From a virus, in IMG/VR virus record IMGVR_UViG_3300013286_000071, positions 1 through 21,914 of that record: a stretch of DNA of 21,914 nt, one strand, 5' to 3'. The translations under genes and the position numbers were made by a program. Below are positions 13,124-21,503 of the stretch, in pieces. The notes under the pieces were generated by a model that had not been told where the DNA came from, ran no database searches, and saw only the letters and a list, made by a program, of their open reading frames with translations. Within the stretch, counting starts at the first letter, position 1; each line of letters starts with the position of its first letter.

Positions 13124-14095
13124 TTATCTTGCAAAACCGCCGCTCAAAATCCAGCCAGCATCTTTAGCCCTGCCAACCAACAAAGCATCTGGATACCTTG
13201 ATGTTTGAATTGGTCTCATGTTTGTGCGTTTAATTGTGGCTTTAGCTTGCGCTGCATAACCTTGAATCATTGCCATTTGGATTTGATTAGATTTTCCATA
13301 CATTGGCATCAAACGTTCTGCTAAACACCATCTAAGCGCAATTGAATAGGCTTGCGGCAAAACAATTGTGTCGTTGATTGACAAATATCTGCGGAAAATC
13401 GTATCCGCAAACAAGTGCATTTCACCTTGACTAGGGTTAGGCCAAACAAAAATGTTGCCCAAAATCTCGGTGGGCTGGTAATACAACGCTTTTGGCCAAG
13501 GGCCAGACAACGTTTTTAAACCAATCATCTCATAATCTTCAAGCGCCAAAATAGCCACAGGGTAATCAAGACCGCCATTGACAATAGGCACACCGTTGGA
13601 GTTTGTGTTAATTCGCACAAACGCTGAGTTAATTACCAAAGGACGTTCATAGTAAGCGCTGATTGTTGTTGACGCAACGGTTTGGGATATGCTGACTGTA
13701 TATGTACCGATTTCATTAACATTACCGCCTGCCCCTGTTCCAAACCCTGTAATCGTAGTTCCCGCCGTGATGCCTGTGCCGCTTATGAATTGACCCAAAG
13801 CAATAGCGCCTGAGTTAATTGCAGTGACAGTAAGAACGTTGCCTGCAATGCTGCCGACAAAGTTAGCGCCGACCTGACCAGTTGGACCGATGGTGTATTG
13901 AGTTTGGCCTGGCGTAATAGGAAACACAATCTCAGTCTTATAAAAGACCATCATATCCTCGTTTGACCATTGGTCAAGCATATCATTAAGCATATCTAAT
14001 GCATCTTGCACTTCATCAGCCGTTGGCACTTCACCAGCGGCAACAGCGCCAATGTCTTTCATTGCTCGGGTGATAATGTCAATCGGTTGTAACAT
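13124..14095 (-). CDS. P22 gp4-like tail accessory / head-tail joining protein with inserted module
   Basis: 323 aa, about twice P22 gp4 (166 aa). The N-terminus ([18 protein letters not shown], then [20 protein letters not shown]) is the helical portal-binding part of this family. It then has [18 protein letters not shown]. An unusual Gly/Thr-rich module follows at about 78-148. The family pattern then resumes at [11 protein letters not shown], with [19 protein letters not shown] and [13 protein letters not shown] near the end. The protein would close the portal after packaging and provide the platform for the gp10-like ring. P22 gp4 also has cell-wall hydrolase activity; nothing here shows whether this one does. 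AAGGA before the ATG fixes the start. Confidence 0.85.
   Translation of the reverse strand: MLQPIDIITRAMKDIGAVAAGEVPTADEVQDALDMLNDMLDQWSNEDMMVFYKTEIVFPITPGQTQYTIGPTGQVGANFVGSIAGNVLTVTAINSGAIALGQFISGTGITAGTTITGFGTGAGGNVNEIGTYTVSISQTVASTTISAYYERPLVINSAFVRINTNSNGVPIVNGGLDYPVAILALEDYEMIGLKTLSGPWPKALYYQPTEILGNIFVWPNPSQGEMHLFADTIFRRYLSINDTIVLPQAYSIALRWCLAERLMPMYGKSNQIQMAMIQGYAAQAKATIKRTNMRPIQTSRYPDALLVGRAKDAGWILSGGFAR
13652..13864 (-). other. Inserted beta-rich module inside the gp4-like protein
   Basis: Residues about 78-148 ([51 protein letters not shown]) interrupt the family pattern and read as a separate beta-sandwich-like insert. The same type of module occurs in many unrelated phage structural proteins, which suggests recombination. 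It is probably surface exposed on the neck. Confidence 0.65.
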
Positions 14096-14125
14096 GGCTT
14101 TTCCTTATGCTGCAATTTTTATTAA

Positions 14126-14389
14126 TTAACAATCAATTGCATCGGCAAATTCTTCTTTTGTTTTTAAGTTTAAATATGCTTGGGCAATAAAATTGTTTAA
14201 ATCCATATTTGGCTGAAATGAAAATGATAATTTTTGGACTAATTGCCCTTCTTTTTTATCATATACATTTACATCAAACAACATCTGATGTTTGTTACCT
14301 GAATAAGTTTCAACTTTAATGTAAGCAGCATTAAATATGCTATCTTCATCAAAATTATTTTTTAATGTTAATTTTTTAGATAAAGCCAT
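14126..14389 (-). CDS. Small protein following the tailspike gene, 87 aa
   Basis: Start chosen at ATG 14389 (MALSKKLTLKN), where AAAGGA precedes it. An in-frame ATG at 14476 would extend it into the spike gene without a ribosome binding site. Residues 20-75 are alternating beta strands (AAYIKVETYSGNKHQMLFDV, KLSFSFQPNMDLNNFIAQAY). The end, LKTKEEFADAIDC, has a terminal Cys. Similar short proteins (NFIAQAY...LK..PEF..A.DC) occur in tail regions of environmental phages. It may be a spike chaperone or minor tail protein. No direct evidence decides. Confidence 0.7.
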   Translation of the reverse strand: MALSKKLTLKNNFDEDSIFNAAYIKVETYSGNKHQMLFDVNVYDKKEGQLVQKLSFSFQPNMDLNNFIAQAYLNLKTKEEFADAIDC

Positions 14390-14405
14390 TTTTTTTCCTT
14401 TAAAT

Positions 14406-15881
14406 TTATTTTCCAACCCAACCAGTATTTCCTGCGCCAGTTTCTTTAACATAAAAAGATGTGCCAGCACCTCCATTAGTTCTTAAATAAATAGAACCAA
14501 GAGGCGCAATTACAACACCTTCAGGAGATGTGATGCCTGAATATATTTTTGATGTAGTACCTTGAACACCAATCGCTCCTGGGAAACGATAACTAATAAA
14601 GTCTGCAAGCAATGCAGCACTTGCGTTTGATGTAATATTGTTATCCAAAAATAAATTTGAATTGATTGTGTTTCCTGATGTTGGGGGTATGCCACTAGGA
14701 AAACTTATGTAATCACAAGCCTGCCTATCATTTTGGCTCATTAAAGAATTATTAAGATAAGAGACGTTAAGAAAAATAAGTGCTGCATTATTCCCCCCGC
14801 TATAAGGAAACTGTGGGCTACGATATAAAGCGCAGTTTTGAATTCTTAAAAATTGAATCGCTGCAATTCCTGAAGCCGATCTTAGATGTAATCCGCAAGC
14901 AACCAATTCTCCCGTGATATTTGTTAAACATATATCTTGTATAAATCCACCCGCATACGATGCAGATGAATCATAAATTTGCATACCAGCAGCCATCAAA
15001 GCTACGTTTGTAGGCGGTTGACGGTCGTAACCCAATAACGGATCAATCCAAGAACCATCATTTTGTTGTCCATCTTGGTATTGACCATTGCCTGAAAAAT
15101 CAGAATTATTTACATACAGATGTTTTCTGATTTCTTGAAAATATAAACCATTTAAACGGTTAAAAGAAAATTGACAGCCCTCAAATGCTAAATTATCTAC
15201 AGGGCAATCTACGCCTGTTGTAATGCCAACCGCAAAACCTTGCGCATTGCAAAATCTTACTTGCACATTGAACATTTCAGTATTTTCTAAACCGCGTTTG
15301 AACCATATACCATTGTTGCCAGTTCCAATAACAGTAATGTCTCTAATTGGGGCATGGTTCGCACCCGCATAAACAGTTGGTACTGCGGTAGCAATGCCTG
15401 ATTGCAATGTTGCTCTATGAAAGCCAACAACGGCAAAACCTTGAATATTTATGCGTTTTCCATTAGCGCATTCAAGAATGTTTCCGTTGAAATCAGAAAC
15501 AATACAACATCCATATGCCGTTCCAGCAATCATTTGGGCAAACGTAAATGCAAGTCCTTGTGCATTTCTATCAAAATAATAGTTGCCGTTTGGTGTTGAA
15601 CCAAGAACTGGAACACCTGTAGGGCTAAGTAAATAGTATGGATCAGCACTACCAGGCTGACCACTTAAAGAACGAATAATAGCATTGCCTATTTGTAATG
15701 TTGTTGCAGTGTAATAACGTTTATCTTGCAAAAAGATCGCAACATTGTTTGCAGCAGAATAATTAAATGCTAATTGCAATGCGGCTGCATCATTTGTTAC
15801 ACCATCGCCAACAGCGCCAAAATCCTCAACTGTGAGGTTTGTCGTGTTTATCATTGAAAAACTTACTTTTGTGAGGCTCAT
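14406..15881 (-). CDS. Tailspike with pectate-lyase-type beta-helix
   Basis: 491 aa. The N-terminus carries LTVEDFGAVGDGVTNDAAAL, the standard entry to the right-handed beta-helix of pectate_lyase_3 / phage tailspike proteins. About 15 turns follow (residues 40-430), with repeated NV/NI-type strand ends such as DITVIGTGNNGIWF, VQVRFCNAQGF and LAFEGCQFSFNRLNGLYF. The C-terminus, GSIYLRTNGGAGTSFYVKET, is a trimerising tail-tip ending common in environmental phages. It probably binds and cuts surface polysaccharide. Catalytic acids cannot be placed by eye. It lacks a P22-type head-binding domain, which may be supplied by another protein. AAGGAAT precedes the start. Confidence 0.85.
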   Translation of the reverse strand: MSLTKVSFSMINTTNLTVEDFGAVGDGVTNDAAALQLAFNYSAANNVAIFLQDKRYYTATTLQIGNAIIRSLSGQPGSADPYYLLSPTGVPVLGSTPNGNYYFDRNAQGLAFTFAQMIAGTAYGCCIVSDFNGNILECANGKRINIQGFAVVGFHRATLQSGIATAVPTVYAGANHAPIRDITVIGTGNNGIWFKRGLENTEMFNVQVRFCNAQGFAVGITTGVDCPVDNLAFEGCQFSFNRLNGLYFQEIRKHLYVNNSDFSGNGQYQDGQQNDGSWIDPLLGYDRQPPTNVALMAAGMQIYDSSASYAGGFIQDICLTNITGELVACGLHLRSASGIAAIQFLRIQNCALYRSPQFPYSGGNNAALIFLNVSYLNNSLMSQNDRQACDYISFPSGIPPTSGNTINSNLFLDNNITSNASAALLADFISYRFPGAIGVQGTTSKIYSGITSPEGVVIAPLGSIYLRTNGGAGTSFYVKETGAGNTGWVGK

Positions 15882-15900
15882 TTTTATTCCTTAACTTTTA

Positions 15901-16065
15901 TTAAGCTATAGGTTTTGGGGGGTTAATGACAGAATTAACAAAAAGTTCTACCATACTGTCTAATTCTCCATCATTACAAATAATCAACGTTTCATATTTA
16001 ATCCCATTGATAAGAATTGAAATTAAGGTTTTATTTTCGTTAGTTTCTACAATTGTATATTCCAT
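15901..16065 (-). CDS. Small protein following the 339-aa fibre gene, 54 aa
   Basis: The start overlaps the fibre stop by one base (TAATG, 16063-16067). The protein (MEYTIVETNENKTLISILIN, IKYETLIICNDGELDSMVEL) has a beta-hairpin followed by a helix ending SVINPPKPIA. The gene is too short for many gene callers. The tight coupling to the fibre, the sensible composition and similar short proteins behind fibre genes in other phages make it likely real. It could be a fibre assembly factor. Function unknown. Confidence 0.6.
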   Translation of the reverse strand: MEYTIVETNENKTLISILINGIKYETLIICNDGELDSMVELFVNSVINPPKPIA

Positions 16066-17084
16066 TATGTACTCGCAGTTGTTCTGAATGATGTAACTTT
16101 AAAAACAGTTGATCTTGCACTAGCAAAAAGTTTATAAGAACCACCACTAGAATAAAATCGATAATCTCCAGATGCAGATGTATTTGTAAAATACGCAGTT
16201 GTAGTGGAGTTGCTTATAACTTGAGTTCCACCACCGCCACAAAGAAGCAAAGCATTACATCCACTAAAGCCTGAATCGCAAACAAGAATTAGTCCCGAAA
16301 AATTAGCACCAAAATCAATAGAGTTTCCTGAACTAACCGTAACTGAACAAGTTGCCCCGTCAAACGTTGGCGTAGGGGCTAAAGTTGCGTAAGTTAAAGC
16401 AATTAAAGATGTGCTTGTTTGGTTAAAGCCAGGCATACTTAAATTGCCTGATGTTCCCAAATTTCCGATTGACGTACTTCCATTTGTACCGAAACCTAAA
16501 GGGATAGAACTACCAGTAGTAATACCTTTACCAGTTGTGCTTATGACTACATTGCCAGTAGATAAAGTTTGATCCCCAACTATTGTAGGCGTAGTAATTG
16601 ATGGGCTTGTTGAAAATACCAAATTGGTGCTGGTTGTACCAGTTGCACCTGATGCTGTATATCCAGTAATGTTGTTGAAAGACGCAATTCCAGCAGAAGA
16701 TGCATTTGTTCCACCATTGGCAACAGGCAATATGCCTGATATATGCGTTGTTAAACCAATTTTCCCCCAACTAGGAGCTATTGATATACCACCTGAAATT
16801 AAAGCATTACCTGTTGCAACATCAGGTAATTTGGCTAATGTGCTAGTAGAATCTGCATAAATTAAATCTCCAACCGCAAATGATGTTAAGCCAGTTCCAC
16901 CAGCAGAAGCAGGACGAACTCTCCAACCAATTACTTGCACCACGTTAGAATTGTCTTTATAAAACAATTTACCATCAGTAATGTTTATTCCCAATTCACC
17001 AGCCGCAAGATTTCCAGCAGTTGGCGTATTAGTGGCTGTACTAGAGTAGTACAGTTGAATTGGAGTAAAACCAGTTTGTGCCAT
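16065..17084 (-). CDS. Tail fibre protein, 339 aa
   Basis: The N-terminus (FTPIQLYYSSTATNTPTAGN, LAAGELGINITDGKLFYKDN) is the widespread fibre-attachment repeat beginning many phage fibres. Next come segments of the GGTGLTSFAVGDLIYADSTS type and PVANGGTNAS, typical shaft units. Residues 130-225 are Ser/Thr/Gly-rich shaft. The last 100 residues (PTFDGATCSVTVSSGNSIDF, LILVCDSGFSGCNALLLCGG) form a Cys-containing globular tip that could bind receptor. AAGGAAT precedes ATG 17084. It follows the adaptor-like protein and may be mounted on it. Receptor unknown. Confidence 0.75.
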   Translation of the reverse strand: MAQTGFTPIQLYYSSTATNTPTAGNLAAGELGINITDGKLFYKDNSNVVQVIGWRVRPASAGGTGLTSFAVGDLIYADSTSTLAKLPDVATGNALISGGISIAPSWGKIGLTTHISGILPVANGGTNASSAGIASFNNITGYTASGATGTTSTNLVFSTSPSITTPTIVGDQTLSTGNVVISTTGKGITTGSSIPLGFGTNGSTSIGNLGTSGNLSMPGFNQTSTSLIALTYATLAPTPTFDGATCSVTVSSGNSIDFGANFSGLILVCDSGFSGCNALLLCGGGGTQVISNSTTTAYFTNTSASGDYRFYSSGGSYKLFASARSTVFKVTSFRTTAST

Positions 17085-17092
17085 GTTATTCC

Positions 17093-17590
17093 TTAATTAA
17101 ACATGACTTCAATTGAAGAAGTGTAAGGAGGTGCAGTAGAAAATGTTAAAACTGCCCCCGCCAAACTGTATGTGTTTTTTTGTTGATATACACCATTAAT
17201 GTATACAGAAGTAAAGTTTTCACCAAAAGGAGCTAAACTTAAAGTAAAATTTACAGTTACACCATCACCAGTAAAATTTTGAACTTGATTTGATGCCGCA
17301 CCAATACCTGAAATGTTGTCGTAAGTCGCAATTAATGTGCTTGCTGCCGTAAAAATTGAAAATTTGTAAGAGCTAGCAGTCAGCCAAATTTCTCCAGTTG
17401 ATACACGACCAGCGGAATTTAAAACAATTGGATTTGCATGGGCAATATTTCCAGCACTTGTTGTGTAAGTGGTTTGTGGCGTTGTTGTACCCGCTGCATA
17501 GGTGTATATCAATCCACCCGATAATACTGTTCCATCGTTATTAAAGAATTGCCATCCTGCGCCTCCGATTGGTGATAAAAATACAGCCAT
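17093..17590 (-). CDS. Tailspike head-binding/adaptor-like protein, 165 aa
   Basis: The start (FLSPIGGAGWQFFNNDGTVL, SGGLIYTYAAGTTTPQTTYT) followed by NPIVLNSAGRVSTGEIWLT is the pattern of the N-terminal particle-binding domain of podovirus tailspikes. Residues 105-165 (FTGDGVTVNFTLSLAP, SVYINGVYQQKNTYS, LTFSTAPP) form a second small beta domain that usually links binding domain and shaft. No catalytic or receptor domain follows, so it is an adaptor without its own spike. It may serve as the base onto which the 339-aa fibre or the separate spike is mounted. AAGGAAAAAAT precedes its ATG. Confidence 0.8.
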   Translation of the reverse strand: MAVFLSPIGGAGWQFFNNDGTVLSGGLIYTYAAGTTTPQTTYTTSAGNIAHANPIVLNSAGRVSTGEIWLTASSYKFSIFTAASTLIATYDNISGIGAASNQVQNFTGDGVTVNFTLSLAPFGENFTSVYINGVYQQKNTYSLAGAVLTFSTAPPYTSSIEVMFN

Positions 17591-17599
17591 ATTTTTTCC

Positions 17600-17893
17600 T
17601 TAAATATTTGGTGTGAAAACTTGCGGCAACCAAGGAGCAATAACAGTCTTTTGACTTTCTAACGTTGCCAATTGTTCATCTAAACGTGTTTTGACCTGTG
17701 CGCCAATGTCATCAGTTACCCATTTAATAACCATTTCTTCAGTTATATCTGCAAAAGGTACATTTAGAGCAGGCTCGGCAAATTTCCACCATCCCTCAGT
17801 TTCAACTGTATTATCGCCCTTTACTTCAGCGCAAAAATACCGTGTGCTGGTAATCAACTCGCCATCAGCTTGTATTTCTAAAATTTTCCACAT
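17600..17893 (-). CDS. Small protein following the long fibre gene, 97 aa (DUF7936-like)
   Basis: The stop of the fibre overlaps this start as TGATG. GGAGG lies eight bases before ATG 17893. The fold pattern is a beta meander (MWKILEIQADGELITSTRYF, AEVKGDNTVETEGWWKF) followed by ADITEEMVIKWV and a long helix with RLDEQLATLESQ. That strand-then-ITEE-xxIxWV-then-helix layout matches small phage proteins I associate with DUF7936; the family call is from memory. A role in fibre folding or attachment is suggested by tight coupling only. The C-terminus is hydrophobic (APWLPQVF). Confidence 0.7.
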   Translation of the reverse strand: MWKILEIQADGELITSTRYFCAEVKGDNTVETEGWWKFAEPALNVPFADITEEMVIKWVTDDIGAQVKTRLDEQLATLESQKTVIAPWLPQVFTPNI

Positions 17894-20800
17894 CAGAATG
17901 TGCCTCCTGTAACACCACCAGTAGACGTTAAAACGCCCGTAGATGGATTAAATTTGAGTTTAGTGGATGATACCTTCATTGGCAAATTTCCTGAAGTAGA
18001 AGTCACCCAAGACAAGTACATATCGGATGCTGTGCTGGTGTCATCAGTGATGGCAACATTCGTTGCATTTGTTGCGGTTGTGGCTGTAGTTGCGCTTGTA
18101 GCACTTGTTGCGGTAGCTGCATTGCCACCAATAGATAAATTAGCTACTGCGGTTGTGCTAGATACTACAAATGGGGCTGTTCCTGTTGTTACAGTTGAAG
18201 TAATTACACCAGATGCTGATAGAGTAGTAAATGCGCCTGTTGTGGGAGTTGTAGCACCAACTGTGCCATTAATATTGATTGATGCTGTGCCTGTAAGGTT
18301 AGTTACTGTTCCGCTAGAAGGTGTACCTAATGCACCACCCACTGAATATTTATTGTTAAAAGTAGTCCAATCAGTACTTGTAAGATAACCACTAACAGCA
18401 GTTGTGGCTGCAGACATAGATATAGCAGGGTTAGCACCTCCACTAGATACTACGGGCGCAGTTCCAGTTACAGTCAAAACACCTACAGGTACATCTCCTG
18501 AGCCTAGAAGATTTGTGCCATTGACTGTTTTAATGTTTGTGCCACTAACTAAAGCAGCTTGTTTGTTGTTAAAAGTATTCCAGTCGGTAGAACTTAAAAC
18601 TCCACGATTTGTAGCAGATGCAGTAGGTACATTTAATGTAATAACTGGAGTTGTTGTATTTGTAACCACACTAGAACTTAGGTCTGTGCCAGTTGTGCCT
18701 AAAGTTAAAGCTGCAACGCTAGTAACAGTACCTAAATTGCCTGTTAAAGCTACACCATTAGCACTTAAAACACCTGTAGAAGGTACAAAACTTAATTTTG
18801 TAGAGCTTGTGGTTGCAGAATTATTCCCTGTTGTTGCTACTGATAAAACAGGATAATAAGTAGAAACAGAGCTTGTATTATCTGTAATAGCAATATTGGT
18901 AGCATTAGTTGCTGTTGTTGCTGTTGTAGCAGACCCTGCCGAACCGTCAATGCTTGTGCCTGTCAAGCTGATTGATGCTGATGCCCTGTTAAGCAATACC
19001 GCAGTTGTGCCAATGTAAATCGTGGAATTACCCAAAACCGCGCTAGGAATAGTTCCCGACAGATTACCCGCTGTCAAACTAGTCAGACTTGCGCCCGACC
19101 CGCTGAATCCTGTAGCCGTTAAAACGCCTGTAGAGGGTACATATTGCAGCTTAGTTGAGCTGACGTACTCAGTCGTTAAATTACCCGCTGTAGCGGCTGC
19201 AAACAAAGGATAACGGGTGCTTGCGGTGGTTGTATCGTCAGTTACTGTGGTATACGCCGTAGGAGTAACCCAGCTCGGTGCGCTTGAGCCGTTTGACTGT
19301 AAAACCTGTCCAGTAGTGCCAACAGCGGTTACCGCCAATGCACTTGTACTAGCACCATAAACTATGCCGCCAGCAACAAAAGCAGCCGATTGCCCTGTGC
19401 CGCCTCGGTTATAAGCAATAGTTGATCCGTTCCATGTGGCGCTTGTAATAGAACCAGCGTAATCTAAAGTATTTGTTGACCAAGATACATTGGATGGGGT
19501 TAAATCGTGTTTGTCCCAACTACCAGCGGCGGGCGTATTAGTCAATAAATTAACAACAACATATCCACCAGAGTTTATTGTGGCAACAGTTGTAGAAGAG
19601 TTATTTTGAACAGTAATAGTGCCGGAACTTTGATTGTTATTAAATGTAAATGTTGCCCCAGCAGGCAAAGTAGTCGCATCAGGCAACCTTATTATTTGTC
19701 CACCGGAACCAGTTATTTGATAATTTTGGGCAGTTGATGCCGTTAAAACTATTGTTGTTCCGCTTGCCGCTTGTGATACATAACTTTCAAACAAACAATT
19801 AGTGGTGATATTCCCATTGGCATCACGCAAAACAACAGAATTTGCACCACTTGAACTTGTAACGCCTGTACCGCCATTGGCCACATTTAGCGTTCCTGAC
19901 AAAGTTATTACGCCAGTTGTATTGCTTGATGGCGTAAATCCTGTTGTTCCAGCAGAAAATGTGCTTACAAAACTGCCTGACAAGGCCGATGTAGGAATGG
20001 TCGTAGAAGCTGTTACAGCGCTTGTGTCGTTGCCATATAGATAACCAGTAAGACCTAGCGTTTTAAGCGTTGTAACCGCCGCAGAACCGCCTGTAATAGC
20101 CACAGCATTAGCGTTTTGGGTTGACATTGTGCCAAGCCCAGTAATATCTGTATTTGGAATGGTGGAAACAGTGCTAAATGCAGATGTTCCACTTGCTTTC
20201 AAATATCCAGCAGTAAATGTGGTAGCGCCCGAACCACCATAGGCCACACCAATTGTGCCTGCATTCCAAGTACCCGCAGTAAGCGTTCCAACACCAGTTA
20301 TACCGGTGTAAAAGCCTGAAATCCTTGCGGTATCAATCGTTCCCGATGTGATTTGGGTAGCTGCAATAGCAATATTGGTATCAGCCAACGCGGTTAATTG
20401 ACCTTGCGCGTTAACAGTTGCGGTCAAAGTCTTGGATGTCGAGCCGACCGATGCCGCGGTCACACCAGTATTGGTAATGCTAAATGTGTTAGATGCAAGC
20501 GTTAACCCTGTGCCTGCAAAATAAGTGCTGGCCGCTGAGAATTGCACCCAAGGCATGGCAGTAACGCCAATTGTGCCGCTAGTGGGCGCAGTACAAACCC
20601 AGCCGGTGTTAGCTTGGCCGCCATTCAAAATGACGGTGTACGCGCCTGCCACTTCCGACCACACATCCATATCTGTTGATCGAGTCCACGAGCTGGCCGA
20701 TGCAATGTAGATACCATTTTGGGAACTTGTAGACTGATTCTTTACAAGCACTCGGTCGCCGGCAACAGTCGTGTAGCTGTCAATTGTCTGCAAACCCGAC

Positions 20801-21150
20801 AAGGTGATATTTACCGTGGTAGCTACCGCACACGCGGCTTTTGGTCCTAAACCCTGTGCAACCGTGTCAACATAAAACTTGTTAGCAATATCAGTGTTTG
20901 CCGATGGGGTCGTGCTAATTGACCCAGTGGTAGTAGATATATTAGTAAAAACCCCAGTAGACGGTGTAATTGACCCGATAGGGCTTGAATCCAGCGTACT
21001 AAGGGTAATCGCTAACCCCGACTGAATAGGGTTTAAAGTGGCGTAAAAAGGCTGACCCTGACCAATAAAAGTTTGAAACGTGCCATTAACTGCAAAGTAC
21101 GCTTGTACCGGCAGTAAGTTTTGGTCTAAGACTTTGGCCGGATCAGCCAT
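17893..21150 (-). CDS. Long repetitive tail fibre, 1085 aa
   Basis: The N-terminus (MADPAKVLDQNLLPVQAYFA) is the probable tail-binding end. Residues 52-75 hold a PIGSITPSTGVFT unit, and about 85-205 carry a fibre domain with LSGLQTIDSYTTVAGDRVLV. Then comes a long Ser/Thr/Ala/Gly shaft. Three copies of an ITDDTS...TSGNL...STKL.F.PSTGVL repeat lie at about 634-680, 747-797 and 1029-1075. STDWNTFNNK and STDWTTFNNK lie at about 855 and 925. The protein ends right after the third repeat with no chaperone or globular tip. It probably makes a trimeric, extended fibre for host attachment. AAGGAGCAGGC before the ATG supports the start. Confidence 0.85.
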   Translation of the reverse strand: MADPAKVLDQNLLPVQAYFAVNGTFQTFIGQGQPFYATLNPIQSGLAITLSTLDSSPIGSITPSTGVFTNISTTTGSISTTPSANTDIANKFYVDTVAQGLGPKAACAVATTVNITLSGLQTIDSYTTVAGDRVLVKNQSTSSQNGIYIASASSWTRSTDMDVWSEVAGAYTVILNGGQANTGWVCTAPTSGTIGVTAMPWVQFSAASTYFAGTGLTLASNTFSITNTGVTAASVGSTSKTLTATVNAQGQLTALADTNIAIAATQITSGTIDTARISGFYTGITGVGTLTAGTWNAGTIGVAYGGSGATTFTAGYLKASGTSAFSTVSTIPNTDITGLGTMSTQNANAVAITGGSAAVTTLKTLGLTGYLYGNDTSAVTASTTIPTSALSGSFVSTFSAGTTGFTPSSNTTGVITLSGTLNVANGGTGVTSSSGANSVVLRDANGNITTNCLFESYVSQAASGTTIVLTASTAQNYQITGSGGQIIRLPDATTLPAGATFTFNNNQSSGTITVQNNSSTTVATINSGGYVVVNLLTNTPAAGSWDKHDLTPSNVSWSTNTLDYAGSITSATWNGSTIAYNRGGTGQSAAFVAGGIVYGASTSALAVTAVGTTGQVLQSNGSSAPSWVTPTAYTTVTDDTTTASTRYPLFAAATAGNLTTEYVSSTKLQYVPSTGVLTATGFSGSGASLTSLTAGNLSGTIPSAVLGNSTIYIGTTAVLLNRASASISLTGTSIDGSAGSATTATTATNATNIAITDNTSSVSTYYPVLSVATTGNNSATTSSTKLSFVPSTGVLSANGVALTGNLGTVTSVAALTLGTTGTDLSSSVVTNTTTPVITLNVPTASATNRGVLSSTDWNTFNNKQAALVSGTNIKTVNGTNLLGSGDVPVGVLTVTGTAPVVSSGGANPAISMSAATTAVSGYLTSTDWTTFNNKYSVGGALGTPSSGTVTNLTGTASININGTVGATTPTTGAFTTLSASGVITSTVTTGTAPFVVSSTTAVANLSIGGNAATATSATSATTATTATNATNVAITDDTSTASDMYLSWVTSTSGNLPMKVSSTKLKFNPSTGVLTSTGGVTGGTF
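17926..19250 (-). repeat. Three-copy repeat in the long fibre gene
   Basis: Three related units of about 140 bases lie at roughly 19110-19250, 18759-18910 and 17926-18064. Each encodes (I/V)TDDTS, then SGNL or similar, then SSTKLxFxPSTGVL. Codon choices differ between copies, so the duplication is old or the copies were gained separately. The second and third are preceded by TATTATNATN low-complexity tracts. Confidence 0.75.
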
Positions 21151-21159
21151 GCCTGCTCC

Positions 21160-21501
21160 TTAAGATTGGTCGGCAGCGGGTGTAACGTACAAAGTGCCAG
21201 TAGCAGACGCGCTGATAGCTGTTACATAGTACGGTGTGGTTGAGGTAGCCAAAATGATGGGAAGCGTCATGCCAGCAGGCAAAACGTAATCAGCAGGCGT
21301 ACCATCAGTAGGCAACACGGCAGCGCCAGGGTCAGTCGGACCCCATTTGATAGCAATCGGCGATGTGCCGGTGTTAAGAAATGAGGTGTAATTGATCTGG
21401 TCGTTGGTCGTGTCGTCAATCAAAACAGCGGCGTGTGAGCTGCTGGTTACCGACAAAGCATAAGTCTTGCCGGCATTGCGTTGGACTGATGAGCTGGCCA
21501 T
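21160..21501 (-). CDS. Small beta-rich structural-region protein, 113 aa
   Basis: Begins two bases after the previous stop. The ribosome binding site is weak (GGCAGGC), so translation may depend on coupling. The sequence is beta-rich and nearly free of charge (NAGKTYALSVTSSSHAAVLI, TGTSPIAIKWGP, PYYVTAISASATGTLYVTP). It looks like a compact beta-sandwich such as head decoration or minor tail proteins. Homologues seem common next to phage capsid and tail genes, but no experimental role is known to me. It lies directly before the long fibre. Confidence 0.7.
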   Translation of the reverse strand: MASSSVQRNAGKTYALSVTSSSHAAVLIDDTTNDQINYTSFLNTGTSPIAIKWGPTDPGAAVLPTDGTPADYVLPAGMTLPIILATSTTPYYVTAISASATGTLYVTPAADQS

Positions 21502-21503
21502 AA

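Noticed and set aside
17900-18856. Two long rightward ORFs (162 and 150 codons) opposite the long fibre gene
   Set aside because: They are Val/Ala/Pro-rich mirror images of the Thr/Ser/Asn-rich repeats and have no ribosome binding sites. The fibre on the other strand has clear domains.
17926-19250. CRISPR-like array suggested by repeated blocks
   Set aside because: The blocks are in-frame protein repeats of unequal sequence and spacing, without conserved direct repeats or unique spacers of fixed length.
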